Assembly: GCA_030040425.1 (NCBI GenBank)
Contig: JASHTS010000146.1
Coordinates: 1-43,622 of the forward strand
Source of the DNA: Acidobacteriaceae bacterium
GTDB lineage: Bacteria > Acidobacteriota > Terriglobia > Terriglobales > Acidobacteriaceae
Length of the DNA: 43,622 nt
Direction of reading: 5' to 3'
Shown: one piece after another, positions 7,817 through 16,397 of the stretch
Layout: each line of letters starts with the position of its first letter
Position numbering within the stretch: the stretch's first letter is position 1
Position numbers and translations under genes: made by a program
The notes under the pieces: generated by a model
The model's database searches: none
Seen by the model: the letters and a program-made list of their open reading frames with translations, nothing else
What the model was told of the DNA's origin: nothing

Positions 7817-9943
7817 ATGCGCGCACCTCTGCTCATCTCGTCGTCGATCGCTGTTGCACTGCTGTCGGCGGCCCTGTGCGCCCAGGCGCAGAGCACGGCG
7901 GGGATGGTTCCGTTCGCCCTCGATCACCGCCGGGCGATGGAAGCGCACTCGCCGGTGGATGTGTCGTTTTTGCTGGACGCACCCGCCGGCAAGCACGGGT
8001 TCATCGGCGTGAAAGATGGGCACCTCGCAACCGGCGACGGCCAGCGCATCCGTTTGTGGGGCGTGAATATTACCGACTGGAGCAAGGGCTCGCGGCAGAT
8101 TCCGTCGAAGGAAGACGCGCCCCTGTGGGCGGCCACGCTGGCGCGCTTCGGGGTAAACTGCGTCCGCTTTCAGTTTCTCGATCTCGAAGCGCCGCGGGGA
8201 CTGATCGCCGCGGGGCGAGACGACACGCGCAGCCTCGATGAGAGCCAGGTGGATCGCGAGGATTACTTCATCTGGCAGCTCGAGAAGCGCGGCATCTATA
8301 TTGATTTCAATCTGCTGGTGGGCCGGGGATTCAAAGTGGGCGATGATGTGAAGGACGCAGGCGAGTTGCATCAGGGCGCGAAGGGGACTTCGCTCTTCGA
8401 CCGGCGCTTGATCGAGTTGCAGAAGGAGTATGCGAAGGAGCTGCTGGCGCACCGCAATCCGTACTCGGCCGTGGAGTACACGCATGACCCGGGTGTGGCT
8501 CTGGTGGAGATCAACAACGAAAATGCCATCGACATCGGCTACCGTCCGCCATCGCCGTTCTACGCGGACGAGCTCGCGGAGTTGTACAACCAGTGGCTCG
8601 CCAAGCACCGCAGCCCGGAGCAGATTGCGGCGCTCAGGCAGATGGCCGGCGTAGCGGAGCCGGCGCAGGTGCCGCTGATGTTCTGGCGCGGGCAGGCGGC
8701 CAGCGCGCCGCCAGAGCGCTTCTATGCCGAAGCCGAGTTTTACAACGATCTGCAGCGCGATTATTTCCGCGAGATGCAAGCGTATCTGACGCAGACGCTG
8801 GGACTCGAGTCGCTGGTGATCGATACGGCCGACCACAGCCACTCCAACAGCGGGTACCCGATTCTGAAGGCGGAGGTGGAAAGCGGCGTGGACGTGATCG
8901 ACGGGCACACGTACTGGGAACATCCGGAGGTGTACGTGCGCAAGTCGCCGATGGTCGACGATCCCTTCAATGCGACGGTCGAAGAGCTTTCGCGATCGGC
9001 GATCGCGGGCAAACCATACACGGTGAGCGAGGTGAATGAGCCGTTTCCCAACGATTATGCGGGCGAGGGGATTCCGATTCTCGCCGCGTACGGCGCGTTC
9101 CAGGACTGGGATGCGATTCTGTGGTACACGTTCGAGCCCAAAGAAGATCCCAACTGGGAGCCATACGTGGGCGACCCCTTCGACATCTCGCTGGACCCCG
9201 TGAAGATGCCTGAGATTGCGGCGGGCGCGCTGCTGTTTCTGCGCGGCGACCTGGAAAAGGCGAGGCAGACGCTTGCGCGCACGTACACGGCCGAGCAGGT
9301 ATACGCGAGCATGCTGCTGCCTTCGACGGAACGGCCGTACTTCACGCCGGGATTTCCGCCGGAGCTGCCGCTCGAAGAGGAGATGCGCATTGGGTCGTTC
9401 GACGGGCCGGCGACTCAGGCTTTTGCGGCGGCGCAGGCGGGCGATCCCATTCGCTCCGATACGGGCCAGCTTGCGTGGTATCACGGCGCGCCGGGAACGG
9501 GCATGGTGACGGTGGATTCACCGCGCACGCAATCGCTGATTGGCTTTCTAAAGGCGCACCGGGCGGCAGACACGAACCTGGCCGTCGACGTCGACAATGA
9601 TTTCTGCTCGATTCAGCTCAGTTCACTCGATCGCGAGCCGATTGCGCGCGCCGAGAAGATGCTGCTTGTTGCCGGCGGCCGCGTAGAGAATACAGGGCAG
9701 CGCTGGAACTCCGCGGGGACGGCCGTGACCAACTGGGGTGACTCGCCTACGCTGATTGAGCCGGTGCGCGGAACGCTGCTGCTCAAGCATCTTGCAGCGG
9801 CGCGATCAGTTGAGTTGCAGGCCATCGACGGCGCGGGCCGGCCGCTGGGTGCGCCGGTCGAGGCCACGCGGACCGCCGCGGGATGGAAGTTTCCGCTGGG
9901 CCGGACCGCGACCACGTGGTATGCCGTCACCGTGGCCCGGTGA
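7817..9943 (+). CDS. Secreted clan GH-A-like glycoside hydrolase (cellulase superfamily)
   Basis: 708 residues with a signal peptide (MRAPLLISSSIAVALLSAALCAQAQ, about 1-25) and an N-terminal TIM barrel (about 60-450). Barrel features are IRLWGVNI, FGVNCVRFQF, the acid/base region ALVEINNENA (Glu235) and a likely nucleophile Glu405 in YTVSEVNEPF. About 300 C-terminal residues look like beta-sandwich accessory domains. The frame is open further upstream to 7673, but ATG 7817 is preferred because AGAGGAAG lies 6 bases before it and the signal peptide begins there. It should be a retaining endo- or exo-glycosidase; the GH family (5, 42 or unassigned) and substrate cannot be fixed by eye. It is divergent from the GH2 gene and convergent with the following gene. 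Confidence 0.8.
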   Translation: MRAPLLISSSIAVALLSAALCAQAQSTAGMVPFALDHRRAMEAHSPVDVSFLLDAPAGKHGFIGVKDGHLATGDGQRIRLWGVNITDWSKGSRQIPSKEDAPLWAATLARFGVNCVRFQFLDLEAPRGLIAAGRDDTRSLDESQVDREDYFIWQLEKRGIYIDFNLLVGRGFKVGDDVKDAGELHQGAKGTSLFDRRLIELQKEYAKELLAHRNPYSAVEYTHDPGVALVEINNENAIDIGYRPPSPFYADELAELYNQWLAKHRSPEQIAALRQMAGVAEPAQVPLMFWRGQAASAPPERFYAEAEFYNDLQRDYFREMQAYLTQTLGLESLVIDTADHSHSNSGYPILKAEVESGVDVIDGHTYWEHPEVYVRKSPMVDDPFNATVEELSRSAIAGKPYTVSEVNEPFPNDYAGEGIPILAAYGAFQDWDAILWYTFEPKEDPNWEPYVGDPFDISLDPVKMPEIAAGALLFLRGDLEKARQTLARTYTAEQVYASMLLPSTERPYFTPGFPPELPLEEEMRIGSFDGPATQAFAAAQAGDPIRSDTGQLAWYHGAPGTGMVTVDSPRTQSLIGFLKAHRAADTNLAVDVDNDFCSIQLSSLDREPIARAEKMLLVAGGRVENTGQRWNSAGTAVTNWGDSPTLIEPVRGTLLLKHLAAARSVELQAIDGAGRPLGAPVEATRTAAGWKFPLGRTATTWYAVTVAR

Positions 9944-9963
9944 GAGCGGCGGCGGGCGTCAGG

Positions 9964-10626
9964 TCAGAAACGAAAGACGATGCCGTTCACGGGAATGTCC
10001 ACCTCGTCGAGCATATTCGCGGAGTGAACTTCAATCTTTGGCCCTTTCGCCTGCCGCAACGCGACCCAACCGGCGACCTTCTCTCCCTGCCTGATTTTGC
10101 CGCGGCGCAGATAAGCCTGCGGATTGGGCGCGCCCGCACCGGCCTGCGCACCCGGCGGACCGTCGGGGTCCGGCGACCCAGAGCCCGCGGCGCCGCCTCC
10201 CGGCCCACGCGTAACCTCGCCGGGGCGGATTGAACCCGGATCTATATGCGCGTTCGAAGCCGACATGCCCTGATCGCCGGCCTGTGCCAGCGCTTGCCCG
10301 TCCATTTCGGCAGCCTTGTCGAAGTACGAGAACCGGGTGCGCGAGGCGTCGGAATACAATGCGTAAAAATCTTTCGGATCGACCTGAATGGCCGGAGCGC
10401 CTGTTCGCGCAATCACGACGAATATCAGGAACTGGCCGTCTCCTCGATTCACCGGCAGCGCGATGGCTACGCTCGTGCCGTCATAGGTCGACTCGAGCAG
10501 CGGCCTTCCGCTCGCAAACGCGATCTTGCAATGCTCGGTATCGGCCCGGTCGAAGGTGATAATTTTCGCCGGTGCCTGCCCAAGCGCCGCCGTGGAGAAA
10601 AGCAGAGACAGCGCCAGACCCTTCAT
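9964..10626 (-). CDS. Small secreted protein of unknown function, coupled to alpha-galactosidase
   Basis: 220 residues with a short signal peptide (MKGLALSLLFSTAALGQ). The first half is a beta-rich domain (ESTYDGTSVAIALPVN, GQFLIFVVIARTGAPAIQVDPKDFYALY). A Gly/Pro/Ala-rich linker follows (about 130-165), then a short beta segment (GEKVAGWVALRQAKGPKIEV) that resembles the end of an acidobacterial family of uncharacterised exported proteins I recall only by its general look. Its ATG overlaps the stop of the upstream alpha-galactosidase gene as ATGA (10623-10626), so translation is probably coupled. A periplasmic helper or stabilising role is possible, but no function is assigned. Confidence 0.7.
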   Translation of the reverse strand: MKGLALSLLFSTAALGQAPAKIITFDRADTEHCKIAFASGRPLLESTYDGTSVAIALPVNRGDGQFLIFVVIARTGAPAIQVDPKDFYALYSDASRTRFSYFDKAAEMDGQALAQAGDQGMSASNAHIDPGSIRPGEVTRGPGGGAAGSGSPDPDGPPGAQAGAGAPNPQAYLRRGKIRQGEKVAGWVALRQAKGPKIEVHSANMLDEVDIPVNGIVFRF

Positions 10627-12479
10627 TGCCGGTACCCCGGATCAACACGCGAAGGCAACAGCAGCGAGAGTTGCGTGTGGGAGTGATCGAACGCAGGCGC
10701 TGAGTCCCGCTGCGGAATGCCGTTGGCGCTCGAGGGATTTTTCGATGGCTCGCGGGCATCCTTCGCCGAGGACGCACGCTTGTTGATCCGCAGCATGACC
10801 ACGCCGTGTCCAGGTACGGTTTTAGCGGAAACCTGCGATGCCGTTCCCAGTTCGGCATGCGCCCACAGATCGCGTACTTCGTCGTTCCTATCGATACCTA
10901 ATATGTTCCAGGGAACCACAGCCTGCATCGGCTGGGCATTGTGGTTGAAGATCGCAATTGCGACCTCGCCCGAGGACAGGGGTTTCTCCCACACTTCAAT
11001 ATCGCCGGTGCTGCCCACCCGCTTTCCTCCCGCGCCCTTTGGGTCCTGATCAATTGCGATCACTTCTTTGTTCAGAAGAATTGCCGCTGTATCGGGACTC
11101 ATCTTGCTAATGTCGTTTCCGGCAATCAGGGGCGCAGCAATCATCGCCCACAGGCTGAAATGGGTCTTGTATTCATCCGTCGACATTCCGCCATTGCCAA
11201 TCTCGAGCATGTCGGGATCGTTCCAGTGGCCGGGTCCGGAGAAGGCGGCAAGGTCGCTCTGCGCGAAGCCGATGCGCGCCATGGAATCGTAGCGGTCGCG
11301 AATGTCGGAAGTAGTGCGCCAGAGATTTGCGCCGACCTGGGTCGCCCACTGTTCTACGTCCGCGCGCCCATACTGGCAGAGCGCGTAAACCATGGGCCGG
11401 CCGGTCTTCTCGAGCGCCTCGCCCATCTTCTGGTAAGCAGCCTGCATCTCGCTGTCTTTCCAGATGTGCGAGGCGGAACACCAGTCGTACTTCAGGTAGT
11501 CGATGCCCCACGCAGCGAATGTCGCAGCGTCCTGCTCTTCGTGGCCGTAGCTGCCCTCGAATCCTCCGCACGTCCTGGGACCGGGAGAAGAATAAATCCC
11601 GATCTTCAGCCCTTTCGAGTGAACGTAGTCGGCAAGCGCCTTCATGTCTGGGAAGTTCGGATTCGGCGAGAGCACGCCCTCGGCATTGCGGGTTCCCTGC
11701 CAGCCGTCGTCGATGATCACGTACCGGTAGCCGGCATCCTTCATTCCACTGCTCACCATGGCATCGGCAATGGCTCGAACCGTGGCGTCGTCAATGCGGG
11801 TATGGAATTTGTTCCAGCTGTTCCAGCCCATCGGCGGCGTCTTCGCCAGGCCGTTGGCCGGAATGGGATGCAGCGCCGGAAGCGCGACTCGCGGCAACGT
11901 TGCATAGTCAACAGCGGGGGCTCGAAAGGAAGGAGTCGGCGTACCGCGTACGGCTACGACCGGCCCAATATGGAATGGAGGAGGGCCGCCGGATGGGGCC
12001 CCTGCCGGCTCTCCAGGCAGGGAAGAACTGGGCGCGCCGGCTGGCGGCATGCCGGCATCAGGCCCTCCCGGCCCCATGCCCGGAGGCGGTCCCGGCATTG
12101 CCGGCGTAAGAACGAGAGTATCGCCCACAATTTTTCCGGAGACTTCTTTCTTCTGGATGGTCCCGAACGAGTCCATCTCCACCGTGAAGTGGAATGTGTC
12201 CCCTGCGACCTCGCCGTCGACAATGGGCGAGTCTCCAAAGGGCAAGCTCTGGGTCCCAGTGATCTTGCCGTCGTGGACGTTCAGCTTGTAGACCAGTTCG
12301 ATTTCGCCCATCGGCGTCGTTGCCTTCGCGATCCATGTACCGGAAAGGTCGGCAGTGCCACGGGCGCCCGAAGGATTTTGCTGCGCGGGCAAACGGGCTT
12401 CCGCGTAACTCCGCGTTGCGCCGGAAACAAAGATACCCGTCCACGCGAGCAAGGCTGCGCAGATCACAAAGCTCTTCAA
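10623..12479 (-). CDS. Secreted GH27 alpha-galactosidase with N-terminal beta domain
   Basis: 618 residues. A signal peptide (about 1-28) is followed by a small beta domain (about 45-130: DLSGTWIAKATTPMGEIEL, GKITGTQSLPFGDSPIVDGEV), a Pro/Gly-rich linker (about 130-170) and the GH27 catalytic barrel (about 205-500: TPPMGWNSWNKF, YVIIDDGWQG, IGIYSSPGPRTCGG). The nucleophile Asp332 is in YLKYDWC and the acid/base Asp392 in RTTSDIRDRYD. A C-terminal beta domain follows. GH27 removes terminal alpha-1,6-galactose with retention, for example from galactomannan or raffinose-type sugars. The beta domain plus linker is an accessory module whose role is unknown. The gene is divergent from a TonB receptor, with paired CpxR-like sites in the shared promoter. 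Confidence 0.94.
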   Translation of the reverse strand: MKSFVICAALLAWTGIFVSGATRSYAEARLPAQQNPSGARGTADLSGTWIAKATTPMGEIELVYKLNVHDGKITGTQSLPFGDSPIVDGEVAGDTFHFTVEMDSFGTIQKKEVSGKIVGDTLVLTPAMPGPPPGMGPGGPDAGMPPAGAPSSSLPGEPAGAPSGGPPPFHIGPVVAVRGTPTPSFRAPAVDYATLPRVALPALHPIPANGLAKTPPMGWNSWNKFHTRIDDATVRAIADAMVSSGMKDAGYRYVIIDDGWQGTRNAEGVLSPNPNFPDMKALADYVHSKGLKIGIYSSPGPRTCGGFEGSYGHEEQDAATFAAWGIDYLKYDWCSASHIWKDSEMQAAYQKMGEALEKTGRPMVYALCQYGRADVEQWATQVGANLWRTTSDIRDRYDSMARIGFAQSDLAAFSGPGHWNDPDMLEIGNGGMSTDEYKTHFSLWAMIAAPLIAGNDISKMSPDTAAILLNKEVIAIDQDPKGAGGKRVGSTGDIEVWEKPLSSGEVAIAIFNHNAQPMQAVVPWNILGIDRNDEVRDLWAHAELGTASQVSAKTVPGHGVVMLRINKRASSAKDAREPSKNPSSANGIPQRDSAPAFDHSHTQLSLLLPSRVDPGYRQ

Positions 12480-12585
12480 ACGGCATCTCCTCGTAGGCAG
12501 GACAACCGGCCGCGATCTGATCTTGAATGCGCGCCACCGCCGAAATCAGCAAAGGCATTATTCCACGGCCGCGAGAAGGCGGAAT

Positions 12586-12624
12586 GTAAAGATTTGTAAG
12601 CCGAGAACCTTTACAAATCTTAAG
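12586..12624. promoter_or_regulatory. Pair of inverted CpxR-box-like sites between GH27 and TonB-receptor genes
   Basis: Plus-strand 12586-12600 reads GTAAA-GATTT-GTAAG. The minus strand of 12610-12624 reads CTTAA-GATTT-GTAAA. Both match the general CpxR pattern GTAAA-N5-GTAAA closely and share the same spacer. They face each other across 9 bases, giving perfect 11-base arms 12589-12599 and 12611-12621. The sites are 107 bases from the GH27 start and about 41 bases from the most upstream receptor start. A CpxRA-like gene pair lies just after that receptor, so it is the natural candidate to act here. Confidence 0.6.
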
Positions 12625-12665
12625 CATCCGTCCTCGACGGATAACGTCTACTAAAACCAGACGCC

Positions 12666-15620
12666 ATGATCCCAGTCACGAAGCGAGATCCCATGGAAAT
12701 TTGCCCCATTGCAATCTTCCGCACGCGCCTGCCCCGGCACACAGCGCCCAACCCTCGCATGTGCGTGCGCCTTCGATTCGGTCGCCGAGTCGTGCGATTC
12801 TTGTTTCTTGTTCTCAGCTTTCTTTCCGTGACGCGTGCGCAAGCACCCGGCGGAGGCATTCACGGTTTCGTGACCGATCCGTCCGGCGCGCGCGTTCCTT
12901 CCGCCGTGATCGAAGTCTCCAATCAGGCCGGTTTTTCTCAGTCTGTAACCAGCGGGAAAGAGGGATCGTTCGCGATCGACAATCTGGTCGCGGGGCATTA
13001 TGCGCTGAGCGTCGCGGTCGAGGGCTTCGCGCCCTTTCATTTGCAGGATGTGATCGTGTCGGATGGAAAATCGACAGAGCAAAATGTCGCATTGCAACTG
13101 CCGACGGAAAAGCAGGATGTTCAGGTCGACGCGCAATCTCTGGGCGTAGATACATCTCCCGACAACAATGCAAATGCCATCGTAATCAAAGGCAAGGATC
13201 TCGACGCATTGTCGGACGATCCGGACGAATTGCAGAATGAGCTGAACGCGCTCGCCGGACCCTCTGCCGGGCCGAACGGGGGACAGATTTATATTGATGG
13301 TTTCACCGGCGGCCAGTTGCCGCCCAAGTCGTCCATCCGCGAGATTCGCATCAATCAGAATCCATTCTCTGCGCAATACGACAAGCTCGGCTACGGCCGG
13401 ATCGAGATTCTGACCAAGCCGGGAACAGACAAGCTTCACGGAATGGCAATGGTCAACGGCAACGATTCGGCATTCAACTCCCTGAACCCCTTCGTGACTA
13501 ATGAGCCCCCCTACTTTTCGACCTTCATGAACGGGAATGTGAGCGGATCGCTGGGCAAGAGCGCATCGTGGTTCGTCAATGCCTTTCGCCGCGATAATCA
13601 ATCGAATTCCATTGTGAACGCAGAGGTCCTCAATTCGTCGGGCACTGCGTACAATTTCACTGAAGCCGTTGCCAATCCGCAATCGCGGCTGGACGTCAGT
13701 CCGCGCTTCGACTTTCAGTTGGGAGCGAATAACACGCTCACCATACGCTACATGCTCGATCGCCAGAAGGAAACCAACAGCGGCGTGTCGCAGTTCGCGC
13801 TGGAAGACCAGGCGTACAACGTGTTGAATTACGAAAACACTCTGCAAATAGGCGACACGCAGGTGCTGGGCGCCAGATGGATCAATGAAACGCGCTTTCA
13901 GTACATGCGCGACCGCGATAATCAAAGCGCGCAGGAAAGCAGTCCGACGGTTACCGTCCAGGGAGCCTTCACCGGAGGAGGAAACAACCAGGGCGCCGTA
14001 CGCGACAATCAGGATCATTACGAGCTCCAGGACTACGTGACCGGCGTTTCCGGAGCGCACTCGTTGAATTTCGGCGTGCGGCTGCGACTCACGCGCGATG
14101 CAAATTATTCGACTTCCGGGTTCAACGGCAACTACATCTATCCTTCACTCGACGCGTATGCCGCACACACGCCTTCGGAGTACACCGTGACCGGCGGACA
14201 GCCCGGAGCGGTTGTCGACCTCTTCGATGCGGGATTATTCGTTCAGGACGATTACCGGGTGCGATCGAACCTGACCCTCAGCTATGGGTTGCGCTATGAA
14301 GGGCAAAATCGCATCGGCGACCACGACGACTGGGCGCCGCGGTTCTCCTTCGCATGGGCGCCTGCCGGCCGCCGCACGGGACAGCCGAAAACCGTCATCC
14401 GCGGCGGCTATGGGTGGTTCTACGACCGTTTCAGCTCGACCTACGTTCTCGATGCGATTCGTCAGAACGGAGTGAACCAGCAACAGTACGTGGTCACAAA
14501 CCCCAGCTTTTACGAGAATGCGCCGCCCGCGTCGGAGCTTGCTTCAAGCAGCGCGGGAGCACCCACCATCTATCAGGTTTCTCCGCATCTGAAAGCGGAG
14601 ATCAATATGCAGGCCGCCCTCGGACTGGAGCACCAGTTCGGCAAGGTTGCTACGGTATCCGCAACTTACCTCAACTCCCGCGGCGTGCACCAGTACCTCA
14701 GCGACAATGTCAACGCTTATCTTCCCGGCACCTATAGCGCCGCCACGGGAACGGGAACGCGGCCGAACGGCATCAATGAGAACATTTATCAGTTCCAATC
14801 CGGAGGGGTCTACAACCAGAATCAATTCATTCTGAATTACAGTCTTCGCGCACGCCGCGCATCGCTGTTCGGATTCTACGTGTTGAATTTCGCGAAAGCA
14901 GACACTTCGGGCGCCACCTACTTTCCTTCCAACCAATTCGATCCGGGGATGGACTATGGCCGGTCGAACTTCGATGTGCGCAACCGCTTTCTGCTGGGCG
15001 GCAATGTGCAGGCTCCCTACGGAGTCTCGATCAGCCCATTTCTCGTTCTAAATTCCGGACAGCCGTTCAATATCACCATCGGGCAGGATTTGAGCGGCGA
15101 CAATCAATTCAACGACCGGCCCGCCTGGGCAACCTCTGCCAGCACCGATACGATCGCAACCAGCTATGGTACCTTCGATCTCGATCCAGCCTGGAATGAA
15201 AATCGCATTCCCTACAATTTTGGCAACGGCCCCACGCAGTTCAGCATGAATATGCGTCTCAGCAAGTCCTTCGGTATTGGGCCGCGCGTCGGCAGCCGGC
15301 CATCCGGTTCCTTCGGTGGGCCGGGAGGGGGTCCACCGCCCGGTGGCCCTCCCCCCGGCGGCGGGCCTGGCGGCGGACTGGGACCGGGTGGACTGAGCGG
15401 GAATAACGGCCCGCCGCGCCTGGATCAGGAATTGCCGCGCCGTTACACGCTTACGTTCGCAGCCATGGGCAGGAACGTGTTCAACCACGTGAGCCTTGGA
15501 CAGCCCGTTGGAGTCCTGGAATCGCCCTTGTTTGGCAAGTCCAACTCTCTTTCCGGAGGATTTTTCTCCTCGCCGGCTTCCAATCGCAGCATCGATCTTC
15601 AAATGATGTTCAGCTTCTGA
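12666..15620 (+). CDS. Oar-like TonB-dependent outer-membrane receptor (locus A)
   Basis: Up to 984 residues. A carboxypeptidase-regulatory-like domain (about 60-135: GGGIHGFVTDPSGARVPSA, GHYALSVAVEGFAPF) is followed by a plug-like segment (about 140-265) and a long beta-barrel ending in LQMMFSF with a terminal Phe, as in outer-membrane barrels. A Gly/Pro-rich tract (about 875-918) interrupts the last strands. These receptors import or bind oligosaccharides using TonB energy. The start is uncertain: ATG 12666, 12693 and 12759 are in frame, none has a strong ribosome site, and 12759 gives the best signal peptide (basic MCVRLRFGRR then a hydrophobic run ending TRAQA). It is followed after 12 bases by the CpxRA-like pair, probably in one operon. 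Confidence 0.88.
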   Translation: MIPVTKRDPMEICPIAIFRTRLPRHTAPNPRMCVRLRFGRRVVRFLFLVLSFLSVTRAQAPGGGIHGFVTDPSGARVPSAVIEVSNQAGFSQSVTSGKEGSFAIDNLVAGHYALSVAVEGFAPFHLQDVIVSDGKSTEQNVALQLPTEKQDVQVDAQSLGVDTSPDNNANAIVIKGKDLDALSDDPDELQNELNALAGPSAGPNGGQIYIDGFTGGQLPPKSSIREIRINQNPFSAQYDKLGYGRIEILTKPGTDKLHGMAMVNGNDSAFNSLNPFVTNEPPYFSTFMNGNVSGSLGKSASWFVNAFRRDNQSNSIVNAEVLNSSGTAYNFTEAVANPQSRLDVSPRFDFQLGANNTLTIRYMLDRQKETNSGVSQFALEDQAYNVLNYENTLQIGDTQVLGARWINETRFQYMRDRDNQSAQESSPTVTVQGAFTGGGNNQGAVRDNQDHYELQDYVTGVSGAHSLNFGVRLRLTRDANYSTSGFNGNYIYPSLDAYAAHTPSEYTVTGGQPGAVVDLFDAGLFVQDDYRVRSNLTLSYGLRYEGQNRIGDHDDWAPRFSFAWAPAGRRTGQPKTVIRGGYGWFYDRFSSTYVLDAIRQNGVNQQQYVVTNPSFYENAPPASELASSSAGAPTIYQVSPHLKAEINMQAALGLEHQFGKVATVSATYLNSRGVHQYLSDNVNAYLPGTYSAATGTGTRPNGINENIYQFQSGGVYNQNQFILNYSLRARRASLFGFYVLNFAKADTSGATYFPSNQFDPGMDYGRSNFDVRNRFLLGGNVQAPYGVSISPFLVLNSGQPFNITIGQDLSGDNQFNDRPAWATSASTDTIATSYGTFDLDPAWNENRIPYNFGNGPTQFSMNMRLSKSFGIGPRVGSRPSGSFGGPGGGPPPGGPPPGGGPGGGLGPGGLSGNNGPPRLDQELPRRYTLTFAAMGRNVFNHVSLGQPVGVLESPLFGKSNSLSGGFFSSPASNRSIDLQMMFSF

Positions 15621-15632
15621 TGGGGAGATCTC

Positions 15633-16397
15633 TTGAACCAATGCGCGATACTGATCAACACGGTGAATCAAGCCCTCCGAGAGCCGAACCCGATGGAAAC
15701 CGGTGAGAACTTTAGAGTCCTCGTCGTAGACGACGACGTCGAGTTGTGCCGGATGATGAAGGAATATTTCGCCAGGGTCGGATACCAAGTCGAGTTCACC
15801 CATGATGGACGCAGCGGCCTCTCGCGAGCACTCAGCGGAATCTATGACCTGGTGATCCTGGACGGAATGTTACCCGCCTTGGATGGTCTTGAGGTATTGC
15901 GGCAATTGCGGCGGCGCAGCTCTCTTCCGGTGATCATGCTCACGGCGCGCACCCATGGAAGAGATCGCGTTGCAGGACTTGATAGCGGGGCGGATGATTA
16001 CCTGCCCAAACCCTTTCTTCCAGAAGAGCTCTTCGCGCGAATTCGGGCAGTGATGCGCCGATGGAAAGGCAGCTCGCTGTCGCAGCCCGAGGTTTATCGT
16101 TCCGGGGCTCTGGCATTGAATGCCACCGTGCAGAGCGTGCAGTACGGTGACGAGCCGCTCGATTTGACGGGCACCGAATTCCAGATTCTCGAGCTGCTGG
16201 TGCGCGCCCAGGGACGCACGGTTTCACGCGACGAAATCTCGACGGTTCTTTATCAGCGCGAGTCCAGGCCGTTTGAGCGAAGCGTGGACGTGCATATGAG
16301 CCATCTTCGCAAGAAACTGGAGTCCAAAGGACTGGCCCAGATTGTCACCGTTCGTGGCGTAGGCTATACGCTTTCCGAAGGAAAGATCGGCCAATGA
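15633..16397 (+). CDS. OmpR/CpxR-like response regulator
   Basis: 254 residues from a TTG start at 15633 (GGGGAG 5 bases upstream), or 234 from ATG 15693, which places the receiver at the very N-terminus as usual. Receiver: FRVLVVDDDVELC, phospho-acceptor Asp77 (Asp57 from the shorter start) in LVILDGMLP, LTART and YLPKPF. A C-terminal winged helix follows (LDLTGTEFQILELLVRAQGRTVSRDEI, RSVDVHMSHLRKKLE, VTVRGVGYTL). The receiver, with CRMMKEYFARVGYQVEFTHDG, looks most like the CpxR/RprY group. It overlaps the kinase gene as ATGA (16394-16397). Likely targets include the inverted GTAAA sites at 12586-12624. Confidence 0.92.
   Translation: MNQCAILINTVNQALREPNPMETGENFRVLVVDDDVELCRMMKEYFARVGYQVEFTHDGRSGLSRALSGIYDLVILDGMLPALDGLEVLRQLRRRSSLPVIMLTARTHGRDRVAGLDSGADDYLPKPFLPEELFARIRAVMRRWKGSSLSQPEVYRSGALALNATVQSVQYGDEPLDLTGTEFQILELLVRAQGRTVSRDEISTVLYQRESRPFERSVDVHMSHLRKKLESKGLAQIVTVRGVGYTLSEGKIGQ

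Noticed and set aside
7598..9484. 628-codon minus-strand frame opposite the clan GH-A-like gene
   Set aside because: Arg-rich translation without motifs, fully shadowed by a gene with a signal peptide and catalytic residues.
10941..12599. 552-codon plus-strand frame opposite the GH27 gene
   Set aside because: Antisense to an enzyme with all catalytic residues; no recognisable content.
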